The translations under genes and the position numbers were made by a program. This document shows, one piece after another, positions 1-10,530 of a stretch of 64,000 nucleotides of DNA. The notes under the pieces were generated by a model that worked only from the letters and a program-made list of their open reading frames with translations, was not told the origin of the DNA and did no database searches. Location of the stretch: NCBI GenBank assembly GCA_000827325.1, contig KN832879.1:806001-870000 (forward strand), given 5' to 3'. Source of the DNA: Oidiodendron maius Zn. Lineage: Eukaryota; Ascomycota; Leotiomycetes; Myxotrichaceae. Positions within the stretch are counted from its first letter, which is position 1; every line of letters begins with the position of its first letter.

Positions 1-1970
1 CTTTTCTGCAAATCTGTACCACGACCGTGCAAGAAGAATGAAAGTTGAATAGATTCCTGGTAGAGGGCTTGCTGCTCGAAGTCTCGAAGGAGAAATTCCA
101 TCAATGTTGATTTCCCTGATCCTGGCTTGCCCTTGATCCAGAGGATTCCAGAGCCATCTTCAAGCCAGGTAGTGTACGACGGATGACGAGTGATCCACCC
201 GCATGTCTTTGCATGTGCCCGTTGCGTATCTCGTCGTCGATAGTTCATTTCCGGAAAAGCCAGAGATTTTAGGCAAGCTTTACAATACATCAGAGATAAT
301 CTAGTTGGAGGAGTCTGTCTAGATGGGCTTACCAAGGTCCTCATGTCCCAGATGACGCAGACTCAGTTCTACTAGTTATTAGAAGATATTACTCCCCTAC
401 AACCTAAGGAAGCGAGACAGTACTATTTATAGATCCATGGCGCCTTTCTATTACAACTATAGCCTGCTCTGCAAACTTCCGTAGTTCATATCGGGCCTTG
501 ATATAGCCGTCTTGATCAGGCTGGGGAAATTTGACCATATCGCTATGATCTGCGTCAATAGACACTATGTAATCTTCTGAAGTTTCCCATCGGCGACCGA
601 GATTTGCTGACGCAGGAGTGACGAGCAACTCCTTCGGACCAGCACGTGTCCACTTCTTTGTAAATGGGTCCTGTTTTGATTAGTTTTATCGATCACAGAC
701 GATACCGATATTCGACCTACTTCAATAACGGTAGATGTCTTCCTCATTTCAAAGAACTGGATGATCTTTGAGTCTTCGAAGTCAAAGGCTCTGCAAAATT
801 CTTCATGTTGGCGGTTCCGTCGTCGGTAGCCCACTTCTTGGTCGAGCAAGGACAAATCGTATCGCTGAGGCTTATCTCCAACCATCGCTGCCAATGCTTT
901 AGTATCCATGCCTCCGTTGGGCACACCGAAGAACAAGGCCCCATAGACTGAAATCAGATTGTACTTGTCGTTAGTATCAGAACTCTCCTTCATCAGTATT
1001 AGCGCCTTCGACAGTCAGCGAGGAACAACCTTTGTTTATGATACGCCTACTTGTTTGAAGACTATACCACCAAGGCTGTGAGCAATGAAAACCAAGGGTA
1101 CGGGAGGTCCGGTCTTTGTAGTCAGCGACGTTATGCAGGCGAATCGAGTGCTCCTACCTTGCCTTGACCTCGCCTGTCCCTAAGCAGTCGCCTGAGGGTA
1201 TCTGCATAATCATCAACCCCGCTGATCGAATCAGCTGTGGTTAAATCACACGCGAATCCGTATATGAATACCCGTAATCGAGGAACGTCCTTGGCTAGGG
1301 AATCTCGAAGCCACACGTATGTATCATTATGAGCTTTGAATCCTCCAAGCGGATGGCTTCCCCAGCCATGTATCGCAATACAACTGTAACCGTAGGTCAG
1401 CGAACGGTCTTAATTCACACAGAGCAGCGTACTCAATCAAATGTTCCTCGTCGTTATCAAGAAGGGAAACAGGAGTGAAACCAATGAAGTGTGTATCAAT
1501 GTGCACAGTGTCGGTTTGCTTAGACAATGGATGAACAATATATACTGGCCAATTCGCCGTCTTGCCACGGGCATCATCCGCCGCCACCGAAGATAGCCTG
1601 GAAGGAGTGTCGCTGAATGTGATCGTCGCGATTCTCTGCTGCGACCAGTTCGAAGCGTAGGAGTGGATGGTCAACGTTGTATGTGATTCGAGCTGGAGAC
1701 CGATACGAAGAGCGTCATGTAAGGAGGTTGCGTCGTAGGTATTTGGTATTTGTGTCACTCGATATGTAGTCCATTGTGACTTACTAGAACTAACGGTCGG
1801 CTCTGAGGACTCTGATGGAGCGCCGCTCCTTGTGCCCATGCGTCGCTTCTTCGCCTGTCTCTGAGAAGCCGTCAGTTGGTGTCAAGAAGATGGAAGGACT
1901 GCTTGCCTCAACGCTTTCGTTTTTGTTTGCGTCTGACTGGTGAGACGATCTCCGCGTTCTAGGTGCCATG
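1..1970 (-). CDS. NLR-type protein, alpha/beta hydrolase plus NACHT NTPase, 3' part cut by window edge
   Basis: The N-terminal half is a lipase-like alpha/beta hydrolase: CIAIHGWGSH oxyanion region, nucleophile motif AHSLGG, then YGALFFGVPNGGMD and the acid/His region DADHSDMVKF. It is followed by the linker FPEMNYRRRD and a Walker A P-loop GKPGSGKST near position 100, so the protein continues into a NACHT domain beyond base 1. Exons that close in phase: 1433 upward to the start, 1383-1158, 1113-1051, 1005-721, 670 downward, with another intron between about 440 and 290. The start is either ATG 1839 or ATG 1970; the latter needs a GC-AG intron that keeps frame. This is the architecture of fungal STAND/NLR proteins of the HET-E-like class, thought to act in non-self or damage recognition in the cytosol. 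The C-terminal repeat type cannot be seen. Confidence 0.78.
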
Positions 1971-4079
1971 CTGCAACGTCCTAAAATTGCTATCTGAAAT
2001 GCGCATGCGATAGCTTGTCAAGCCGAAGAGGTCTGGTGCCAGCGCAACGCAGCCTCATTCACTCACGTGGCAAGGTGTCGCGAGTTTTCTATATATAGAT
2101 AGCAAGACCTGATTAGCAGGCACCATTTCAGCTTCTTTAAAAAACGCCGCCTTGATAGTGCATCGCAAGCGGTCGCAAGGAAAAGGTGCTTATAAGTGGG
2201 TCTTGGGTTGCCATCTAACGCTGAGGTACGAGATCCGAAAGAAGCATTAACCAAGGTGGCGACCTGGTATCCTTTTCTCTATGCTATTAGTCTCTGTAAG
2301 GCTGAGATCTTGTTTCGGTCCATGCATGACCGCTCTAGCTCCTGGTATCCAAACGATCCTGGCAGACTACTCGTAGGCAACTCCCTGCAATAATATCGCA
2401 GAGCTAAGGATTTTGGAGTCTAGAGTCCATGCTGGGTGCTTCTCATAGTGATTGTGAGTTCGTAGATTTCGAAAGGTTAATCTAAGAACCGCCCAGTCAC
2501 GTGATAGGCTAGCCATAATTGGCCTAACCTTACACAGTCTGATGACTTCGGACTTGGAAAAAAAAACTTATAACTTACAGTAGAAAATTGCAGGATTGTT
2601 GTGTAGAATTAAAGCGGCCAAGAAGAGTGGCGAAGAGAAATTCTCGCGGTGTGCTGGGAGGGGAAGCCGATTTTGCAAGCCACTGTAGTAATGCTGGCGA
2701 CCTCGACCAAAATGCAAAACTCTCAACGAAAAATGTCATTTTACATTTTCCAGCCATATAGCTTGATACCTAGTCGTGTTTATCTTCTGCCCCTGTACTC
2801 TCTCCTTCAAAGCTTGCTTAGTAGCGGCTTGCTTGCGCTCTAAGTGCTCTGCATTGAAATATCTCTTCCATCTAAATTATGCATTTTCTACGCCTTAAGA
2901 AAGCTTCTACCACATCAAATTTACATATAATCTAAAGTATATATTTTAATATATCTAGGCAAATTTCCACATGTCCTAGATCTAAAAAAGAGTTGTAATG
3001 TCATGAAAGAAAACTTGTAATTGTAAAGGTCAAACATCAACTCGGCTGTACTTGCCGCTCTGAAGAAGGCAATATCTTAGCGACGTGACTTGTATTTTCC
3101 CCCAAAGCCTAAAAAAACTTTTAACCCCCTCCCCCCCCCCCCAAAATCGTCGTCCCTCAGGTGCGAATCGAGCCTGATATAGCTGGTAGCAGCTATCGGA
3201 GAGCAATTCTGGACCGAAGAACGTACCGCGCAACATTCCGGAAACATTTACAGCCGTACCGTACACTCCTAAAATTTTGGGCCCTGGCGTATGATCCACT
3301 TTCTTTGTACGGTTCGCCCAGTACCACAAATATCAGCGCTAAGAACAACATGTCAGAAATAAAGAAGGTGATAACCATATGACTTTATCCCCTACATCCA
3401 TAGATCCTAAGGGGGCCTGATTAAGTACGGTGGGGCCAACCACAGGCCCTCTCTCGCCTCCGTGCAACATTATTTATACTACGGATTCTCCTGTTTTTTC
3501 ATATAGTCCTACGGTACAATGTGTTTAAGGAAGGGCTTTCGTTTGGAGACTTTCAACACGATTCATCCAGAAAGCTATTTAATCTCCAACGCTTGATGGA
3601 TTGAGCATCTGAGGCAATCATAACAAGAAGCACTGTAGTAAGCAAGCACTTGAGGCGGAGAAGGTGACAGGTGGACCAAGGAACTTTGGAGATCGACGTT
3701 CCAACCAGTTGAATTGAGGCTCCAGGGGCCTGAAGTGACATCCAGCCGCATTCTCCTGGCCATGCCACCAGGATTTTTGATGAGGACGTGGTGCGGGTCG
3801 CAAGCCACTGCTACAATGGCCTGCTGGTGACTCCACAATCATAAGTTTCCTACCTTGCGTGGTTGTGGCGGCATATATAAGGTAACTGGTTCTTCTCCGA
3901 GCAGTCTTCACGACCACACGGCATCTAGTCTTGCAGTCACACTCCTTTTGGCAGTTTCTGTTATTCTCAGCTGGTGCTTGGGAAGAGTGAGAAACTACCA
4001 TATTATCTGACGAGCCGGTTTTTCCTCGTACCAAACCTTCAATGCTCATTTCTTATTTGCCTGGACTACTAACTCCGTC
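1971..4079. other. Intergenic, 2.1 kb, no gene recognised
   Basis: Only short overlapping frames without family motifs are present. It holds an AT-rich block at about 2860-3010 and a C-run at 3125-3142 (C5 T C12) that follows an A-rich stretch. A TATA-like tatata at about 3875 lies upstream of the glucanase start at 4080. The bases next to 1970 serve as promoter of the NLR-type gene. Confidence 0.5.
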
Positions 4080-5911
4080 ATGACTACCATCGAAGACGTC
4101 CTTGCACAACAAAAGGCGAAAAATCTTCTCGCCCCGCCTTCAGTTAAGCCGGCAGCTGAGGCAACGGCTGGCTCGATTACCTTCAACTTGTACAACTCGA
4201 CCACCTCGGCCACCGTTAACGCATATGTCACGGGGCTAGCAGTCAACAACAATTCTGCCACCTACCTCCTCCAGTCCGATGGTGTTACGCCTTGTATGTA
4301 CTCTGAAAATGCTACTCTCTGTTTCAACATTTGAATAAGCTCGTGCTAATCCCGTGATAGATTATCCAAGTAATCCTTCCGCTGCAGGAGGCGCAGTGAA
4401 TGCGAACTGTGCCATTCCTCTTGGTGGAGTGGGGTCCACCACTAGCATTACCGTTCCATATACAAAGGGCGGAAGGCTTTGGTTCAGTGTTAATGGTACC
4501 ATAACCTTTCTGCTTAACCCGTCTAGCACTGGAGCCCATCTTGTTTTGCCGTCCTCTACCAATTCCCATGATCCTAACTACACCGTGGCTTGGGACTTTT
4601 GCGAGTTCTCCTACAGTAGCGCCGAAATCTATGTCAATATCACTTATGTTGATTTTGTCTGTCTCCCGATAGCGTTGGATCTAGCAAGCACGAGCGGAAC
4701 TGTCGGTCGCATAAGCGGTCTCCCTGCGGATGGACTCGCCACAATCGCCAAGAATCTTATTGCCCAAAATGACTCTGACGGAGCGGGTTGGAATCGGCTT
4801 ATTGTTAATAATAGTGATGGGTCTACCCTACGCGTCCTCAACCCCACAGGTGCCATTGATTCGGACCCCTCACTATTCGCGAACTACTGGACCGACTACT
4901 TAAACAAGGTCTGGACCCAGTATATCAGCACTCCCTTATCGATTGACACACAATCTTCCTGGGGCATAGTCACAGGACATACTTCCAATGACCGCACCTC
5001 AATAACATTTCCTAGCGTTGGCGATTTCACAAAGCCATCGGCTGCAGACATCTTCGGTCAGAATACGGGCACTTTTGCTGCGAAAAACACCAGTACCAGC
5101 AACGAGCTGCTCAACATAGGAGCTAGAATTTCATCAGCAATCAACCGCTCAACATTATTGGTCGATCCCAATCAGCCTGATGGTGAGACCGTTTCATCAT
5201 ATTACAAGAACCCGGTTACAAACCACTATGCCAGGATTGTCCATGCGACAAATCTGGACGGCAAGGGTTATTGTTTTCCATATGATGACGTTACAAATTC
5301 CTCTGAGGCGGATCAGAGCGGTTACTTACGTGATCCGTCACCTCAAAGCCTCCTGATTACTGTCGGTGGTGGGAATGCAATGGTAAAGTTGAAGGCGAGG
5401 CTCGCAGCTGCCGAGAAGCCAAAACTGATGAAGAGGTCCCTTGTTACTTGGCACGAGGGTGTGAAAGAGAAATTTCCTGAGTACAGAGATCTTGAGGAGG
5501 GTGAACATCCGAAGTTGATGAACGAGCTGGCCGGACCAGAGCGGACCCGCCAGCTTAGACTTCCATCAGCTTGGAAGCGGACTTTTGGAAGATATTTAAA
5601 CGTGAGTTTCCTACCACTTCTCTTTATTTGGCTTCGGAAAGACTAATGTCCGGTAGCAACTTCGCTCCTCCCCGTTCTACGCACGCGTGCGCCCAGCCTT
5701 CGAGCTTATCAACCAGTTCTTTCTGACATTCCTGTCCCTGTCCCTCTCCCTGCAGGCTGTACTTTCTAGGGTTGCCATTATTGCTTTCATCCTCATATTC
5801 TACTTCCTGGGAATAGAAACCCGCGGAACAGATCTTGGGTCTCAGCGACGCATCATAGAGTCGGCAGGTCGGCTAAGCAACGGCACTCTAGCAGGCAAGC
5901 TGTCTGCCTAA
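4080..5911 (+). CDS. GH64 family beta-1,3-glucanase-like protein with C-terminal membrane segment
   Basis: Three exons, 4080-4293, 4361-5601 and 5657-5911, give 569 residues with all phases closing. Residues about 30-430 match the GH64 (laminaripentaose-producing glucanase, thaumatin-like fold) pattern: ITFNLYN start, WDFCEFSYSSAEIYVN with the acidic catalytic region, ITYVDFVCLPI, SYYKNPVTNHYA and the end signature LLITVGGGNA. These enzymes cut beta-1,3-glucan of cell walls. Oddities: no N-terminal signal peptide (starts MTTIEDVLAQQ), and about 140 extra residues after the usual GH64 end, charged at first and then containing a strongly hydrophobic stretch (FLTFLSLSLSLQAVLS, then VAIIAFILIFYFLG). 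This suggests tail anchoring or a fusion. The extension has no family I recognise. The GH64 call is firm; the topology is inference. Confidence 0.85.
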
Positions 5912-6094
5912 GGATTGCGAGCGCTGGCAATAGAGGTAGTACGCACGCCCGTGACGAGCCGAGCTTGTGACGGCCATACTGAGAACATCTGGCAGATGGC
6001 CATAACTGGCAGTCAGGTCCCACAGCGTTGCCCCTTGTTACACATTGTATTTATTAATGCGGTATGGCTCCTCTTAAAATTGTTTCGGGGGATT

Positions 6095-6133
6095 CGGGTG
6101 ATCTGCTCGGGTGGTCTGCTCGGGTGGTCTGCT
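6095..6133. repeat. 13-bp tandem repeat, three copies
   Basis: Three consecutive 13-bp units (cgggtgatctgct, then two copies of cgggtggtctgct) lie in the 3' flank of the GH64 gene, followed by a decayed fourth. The surrounding open frame 5915-6274 shows no family features and is not called as a gene. Confidence 0.85.
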
Positions 6134-6399
6134 TGGGTGATTAAGTTCGGGCCGAGCGATTGCCCGACACCGAGCGAGGACTCTTATCCTATCAAAACCT
6201 TGTACGAGATGTGTCTTTACGGGGTGATGAGGCTCGTCCCGATCTGTGGATATCACCATCTCCCTTGGATATAAGTCAATGTTAATTTTTTACTCGCTTT
6301 CCTTTTCCTTCATCTCTATTTCTTGCTCAACCACAAGGTTCAATTCACATTCTACTTCCGCCCTCCTTATTGACGTGAAAACTTTGTTAGTTCGGGCTC

Positions 6400-7963
6400 A
6401 TGATGATGTCTGACAAAACCACTATTCTCGTCCTCGATCAAGGTCACTTGGATAATGAAAGCAAATTGGGGCAAGGCTCATCCATCGACCGGCTAGAGCA
6501 ATATATCAAAATTGACAAGTATGGACTGCCCTTAGTTCCACAGCCCAGCGATCATAAGGACGATCCCTTGAACTGGTCTCCACTACAGAAGTACTGGATC
6601 GTGTTGCTGATGTCGGCATTTACCCTCACTGCTCAGTTTGGATCCGCTCTGCTCAATCCGGCGTTTGTACAAGTAGCGAAGGATCTCCATGTCACTGTTG
6701 AACAAGCTTCTTATACTACAACTGTGTTCATCCTATTTACGGGAGTCTTTCCGCTCTTCATCACCCCTTTTGCTAATGTGTATGGAAGACGGATCCTTTA
6801 CCTTATCTTTACAATTATTGCTATTGCAGGTTATATTGGATCCGCCGCGTCGCCGACATGGGGAGGAGTTATTGCTGGGCGAGTCTTTAGCGGGATTGGA
6901 AACAGTATACCTGTTGGAATTGGCGCTGCTACTATTTGCGACCTCTTTGTTCAAGGAGAGCGTGGAGTACCCATGGGTATATATGCATGGGCAACCACCA
7001 ATGGACCTCACGTGGCCCCCATCGCCGGCGGTTACATTGCTCAGCGATATGGATGGAGATGGGCAATCTGGATCCCAGCGATTATTTTAGGAGTCCTCTT
7101 CATACTGGCTCTCTTTACCTTCCCCGAGACACTATTCTCACGAGAACAGTCCAACAATCTTGAAGCACGCTCTTACACGCAAAAGCTGCTTTTCCATGGT
7201 AAGGTACTGGACCGAAGTATTGGAATCCGAGATTTCCTTCTACCTCTACGAATGACTAAATACTCCGCTGTGACCTTGCCTTGTATCACGTACATGGTAA
7301 CTCTCACATATGGCAGTCCTCTTTTTGCCGTAACTGGATCATTTATAGGTTCCACAGTTTATCACTTCAACCTTGAGCATACTGGCCTTTTCTTAGGCGT
7401 CCCTCTCACCGTCGGTTGCCTTATTGGAGAACTTTCAGCTGGCTGGGTCAGTGATTGCATTATTAACACTTATGCAAAGCGGCACGGAGGATACCGAAAG
7501 GCGGAGGCCCGGCTATACTTACTTCCTCTCGTTACACTAAACACTATTGGTGTTGCTACCTTTGGATACTGTGTGGACAAACATAAGCCATGGATTCAAG
7601 CCGCGGTTTGTATGGCTGTATCAGGCTTTGGAACGCAGGTTTGCACAACAGTTGTGTATACTTATTGTTGTGATTCATACAAACCACAGGCGAGTGAAAT
7701 CAGCGTCATCATCAATTTGTTCAAATGCTGTAGGTCAATTTTCTTCGCTTCTTAGCATTTATTAAGCTGATATATTTGTAGTGTACGCTTTTAATATCGG
7801 CTTCTATGGCCTCCCAATAGCGATTAAGCTCGGCTTCACGACTGGATTTGGGGTGTTGAGTGCAATCAGTGCCTTTGTACTGATTTTTCCACTCTTCATG
7901 ATATTATTTGGCGAAAAGATCAGAGAACGGCAAGGCTATCCAAAGGAACACCAAGATTTGTGA
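6400..7963 (+). CDS. MFS transporter, DHA1 type (drug/polyamine proton antiporter family)
   Basis: Two exons, 6400-7729 and 7782-7963, with an in-phase intron, give 503 residues. The N-terminal tail carries DDPLNWSPLQKYWIV, the entry signature of fungal DHA1 carriers, followed by about 12 hydrophobic segments. Family motifs seen: ANVYGRRILYL (motif A region), GRVFSGIGNSIPVGIGAATICDLF, and APIAGGYIAQRYGWRWAIWIPA (motif C region). It ends with a short cytosolic tail. Such carriers export small molecules or move organic compounds at the plasma membrane with protons. The substrate cannot be read from sequence. The start could be any of three consecutive ATG codons at 6400, 6403 or 6406. Confidence 0.92.
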
Positions 7964-8108
7964 TAAGCAGACGGTATACTAGGAATTGAGAGAATAACCA
8001 AGTGGCAAGGGTAGTGAAGGGACCTAGTCGTAGTCATCTAGTTAAGATACTGTCTTTGTACTTGCTGAAGACAAAATTATCAACAATACCCATAAAACTG
8101 AGGATTAA

Positions 8109-8282
8109 TTTTCTCTTTCGCTGGTTCCGTTTTAGTCTCCGGATGCGAGCTGCTGCTGCTGTAACTTACTTAACCCAAGGCTGAGCATTTCGGAGCATGC
8201 CTGAGCATGCCTGAGCATGCCTGAGCGTGCCTGAGCAGAGCCTAAGCAGAGCCTAATTAACCGACAGTCCAGTGGCCAACCT
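8109..8282. repeat. Diverged direct repeat, copy A, with internal tandem 10-mers
   Basis: This block begins with an attttct-rich run and ccgttttagtctccggatg, and then holds five or more units of gcctgagca(t/g). A recognisable second copy lies at 10192-10370 in the same orientation, on the other side of the DUF2235 gene. About 18 of 21 bases agree over the core ccgttt(t/c)agtct(c/t)cggatg, and both copies end with a ccagtggccaa / ccatggccaa element. The nature is unknown; it could be a duplicated flank or an old repeat pair. Confidence 0.65.
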
Positions 8283-8448
8283 TGGCGAGAATTTGATGGT
8301 CTGGTGCGTCACGATGCTTGCTTCTTTCCCGCCCTTCTTCATCTCTGCCTCCTGAGCCTTGTCAAGCCCTCGAGCAGCATCTCGACTCACCAGCTCACGA
8401 CTTCGAGTGCGTCTAGGGCGATTGATTGTCAAACTCTGCACCTCAAAG

Positions 8449-10167
8449 ATGACACTTCCTGCGACACCTGGGGAGACAATTCAGGAGAAGACACTGGGGG
8501 AAATTCCACGCAAACGAATCATCATTTGCTGCGACGGCACGTATGACGATTTTGGAGACACACCCGAAAGAACAAAGCCTGGCAGTTCGGTCTCCCGATT
8601 TCTAAGATGGGTGTTACCACCAATTGCCTATCACGTTATTTGGTTACTTGGATTGTTTTCGGCATGGAAACGTCTCGAGAATTGGTTTCGGAGACAAAAG
8701 AAGCCTGAAGCAGTGTTTGAATCGAATGTCTCACGTCTTGCCACTGCTATACTACCGTACTCCACAGAACAGATAGATGGAACCACGGTCCACAAGCAAC
8801 AAATTGTGTTCTATCTCGGCGGAATTGGCGCGTTGGGGACACCCCAGAGCCGGCTGGAAGAGGCCGTCACCGGCAACACTATGTCGTACAAAATCAGATA
8901 TGCCTATCAAGTCATCGTGGACAATTACTTGCCCGGAGATGATATCCTGCTCTTTGGTTACTCCAGAGGAGCATTCACAGTTAGAGCACTTATAGGCTTC
9001 ATCAAGTGGGCCGGCGTTCTAAAAAAGGAGAATATGGATGTATTTGATACAATGTGGGACGCCTATGTCAAACTTCCAAAGGCTGAGCGACTGAACACTT
9101 CAAGCCTCGAAGTCCTCAGGAAAGCAATTATGTTATTGGAGAAAGAACTGGCGGAAGAACTCGATAAATTCGGGACTATATCTTACAGTCAAAAAGGGCG
9201 AGATGAACACGCAGGCCAACAGGACATTGCGGGAAGGAGCATAGAGCCAACGTATCTCAACGTAAATATTAAATGTTTGGGGGTTTGGGACACAGTTGGA
9301 TCACTTGGGCCTCCGCCCCTCCGAGTACCAGCGACCGACGATCAACGAGTGGTAGAGCTTTCAGCTTTGAGACATGGTCCGTTTGATATCCAAATTGGGC
9401 CTCAGGTCAAGCACACTTTTCAAGCCCTTGCGCTCGATGAATGCCGCTTTGATTTTTACCCAGCCGTTTTACCTCTTCTATCAGATAATATGAAATGTAA
9501 ACAAGTGTTCTCACAGACTTGGTTCCCTGGAGTACATGGCGACCTTGGAGGAAACAAATCTGGGTTCGTCGGTGACTATCCCTTTGTCTGGATGGTTAGC
9601 AAGATTAAACATCACAAATTGCTCGACCTTGATTGGAAATATATCACTGAACGGATACTGGGACCTTTGATGTGCAATCGACACGCCAACCCGACTTGCA
9701 TGTTCATCGGACCTCGAGATTGGGTGGACCGGAGCTGGTTTGCTTATCATTTCTTACCATCTATCTTCAACATCCGTAAGGCTGTCCGAAATCCTCACAT
9801 GCCAGTAAATATAGGAGAGGCTCACGATGAAATGGAACTAGCAGCGCTGCCTCCGCTGAAAGAACAAACCTTTCATTGGACTGTGTTAGCCAGGATCAAC
9901 CATGTTTTCAACGGCAGAGCTAGCTATTGGGATGGGCTTCCATACTCTCAAAGGGATAGGTTCATGCAACCTTTACCGTGGTCGAGAGCCCAAGAAGCAT
10001 CGAGATCATTGTGTCAGAGAAATCCTCTTGAACCAGATCAAGAAATCACAAAGGAAATGATACATGAAAGTATGGATGAAGTTGTAGAAATGGACAAAGA
10101 GATGAAGGAATTCCACGAGAATAGTGGTCATTTTGTAGCATGTGACGCACGAGAAAGAAAAAATTGA
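8449..10167 (+). CDS. DUF2235 alpha/beta hydrolase (T6SS Tle1-like phospholipase fold)
   Basis: A single exon codes 572 residues from ATG 8449; an in-frame ATG at 8359 would add 30 residues that look less like the family. DUF2235 hallmarks appear in order: RIIICCDGTYDDF near residue 25, LGGIGALGT, nucleophile elbow GYSRGAFTVRALIGF near residue 170, CLGVWDTVGSLG, and WFPGVHGDLGG near residue 363 with the catalytic His. Bacterial relatives include the Tle1 phospholipase effectors; fungal members are numerous and mostly uncharacterised, possibly lipid or ester hydrolases. A hydrophobic segment (IAYHVIWLLGLFSAW, about residues 63-77) may be a membrane contact. The gene is bracketed by two direct repeats. 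Family call firm, substrate unknown. Confidence 0.9.
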   Translation: MTLPATPGETIQEKTLGEIPRKRIIICCDGTYDDFGDTPERTKPGSSVSRFLRWVLPPIAYHVIWLLGLFSAWKRLENWFRRQKKPEAVFESNVSRLATAILPYSTEQIDGTTVHKQQIVFYLGGIGALGTPQSRLEEAVTGNTMSYKIRYAYQVIVDNYLPGDDILLFGYSRGAFTVRALIGFIKWAGVLKKENMDVFDTMWDAYVKLPKAERLNTSSLEVLRKAIMLLEKELAEELDKFGTISYSQKGRDEHAGQQDIAGRSIEPTYLNVNIKCLGVWDTVGSLGPPPLRVPATDDQRVVELSALRHGPFDIQIGPQVKHTFQALALDECRFDFYPAVLPLLSDNMKCKQVFSQTWFPGVHGDLGGNKSGFVGDYPFVWMVSKIKHHKLLDLDWKYITERILGPLMCNRHANPTCMFIGPRDWVDRSWFAYHFLPSIFNIRKAVRNPHMPVNIGEAHDEMELAALPPLKEQTFHWTVLARINHVFNGRASYWDGLPYSQRDRFMQPLPWSRAQEASRSLCQRNPLEPDQEITKEMIHESMDEVVEMDKEMKEFHENSGHFVACDARERKN

Positions 10168-10191
10168 TTCATGATACCTCTAAACTCCACG

Positions 10192-10370
10192 TAATTTTTT
10201 CTCGTACCAACTCCGTTTCAGTCTTCGGATGGAGAAGTGGCCGCTTTAACCTGAGTTGAGGGGAGAGTAAGCCTAAGCACAGCCTGAGTAGAGCCCGAGA
10301 ATAGCCTGAGAAGAGCCTGAGCACGCCATGGGTCAACCTGCCAGATAATACCATGGCCAATTCCGTGACA
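10192..10370. repeat. Diverged direct repeat, copy B
   Basis: Second copy of the block at 8109-8282. It has the same order of elements: T-rich run, ccgtttcagtcttcggatg, then degenerate agcctgag(c/t)a units and ccatggccaa. It starts 25 bp after the DUF2235 stop codon. The internal repeat units have decayed more than in copy A. Confidence 0.62.
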
Positions 10371-10530
10371 TTGCTTTAGAAGCTATATAATCTATGCTCA
10401 CAAATAACTATCTGATATAGGCCATCAAGAGTCTGGGGTGACACTAAACTATATATGCACTCAATATGATAGTAATTTATTAAGAAATCTCCGAGTGACG
10501 CTTCTTTCTTAATATTCGATATCCTGCTGT

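Noticed and set aside
3618-4049. Minus-strand frame of 143 codons upstream of the GH64 gene
   Set aside because: Composition is unlike a protein (many Ser, Arg and Cys in no pattern) and it covers the promoter of the glucanase.
5915-6274. Plus-strand frame of 119 codons after the GH64 gene
   Set aside because: It runs through the 13-bp tandem repeat, has no family motif and follows the stop of the previous gene; judged chance.
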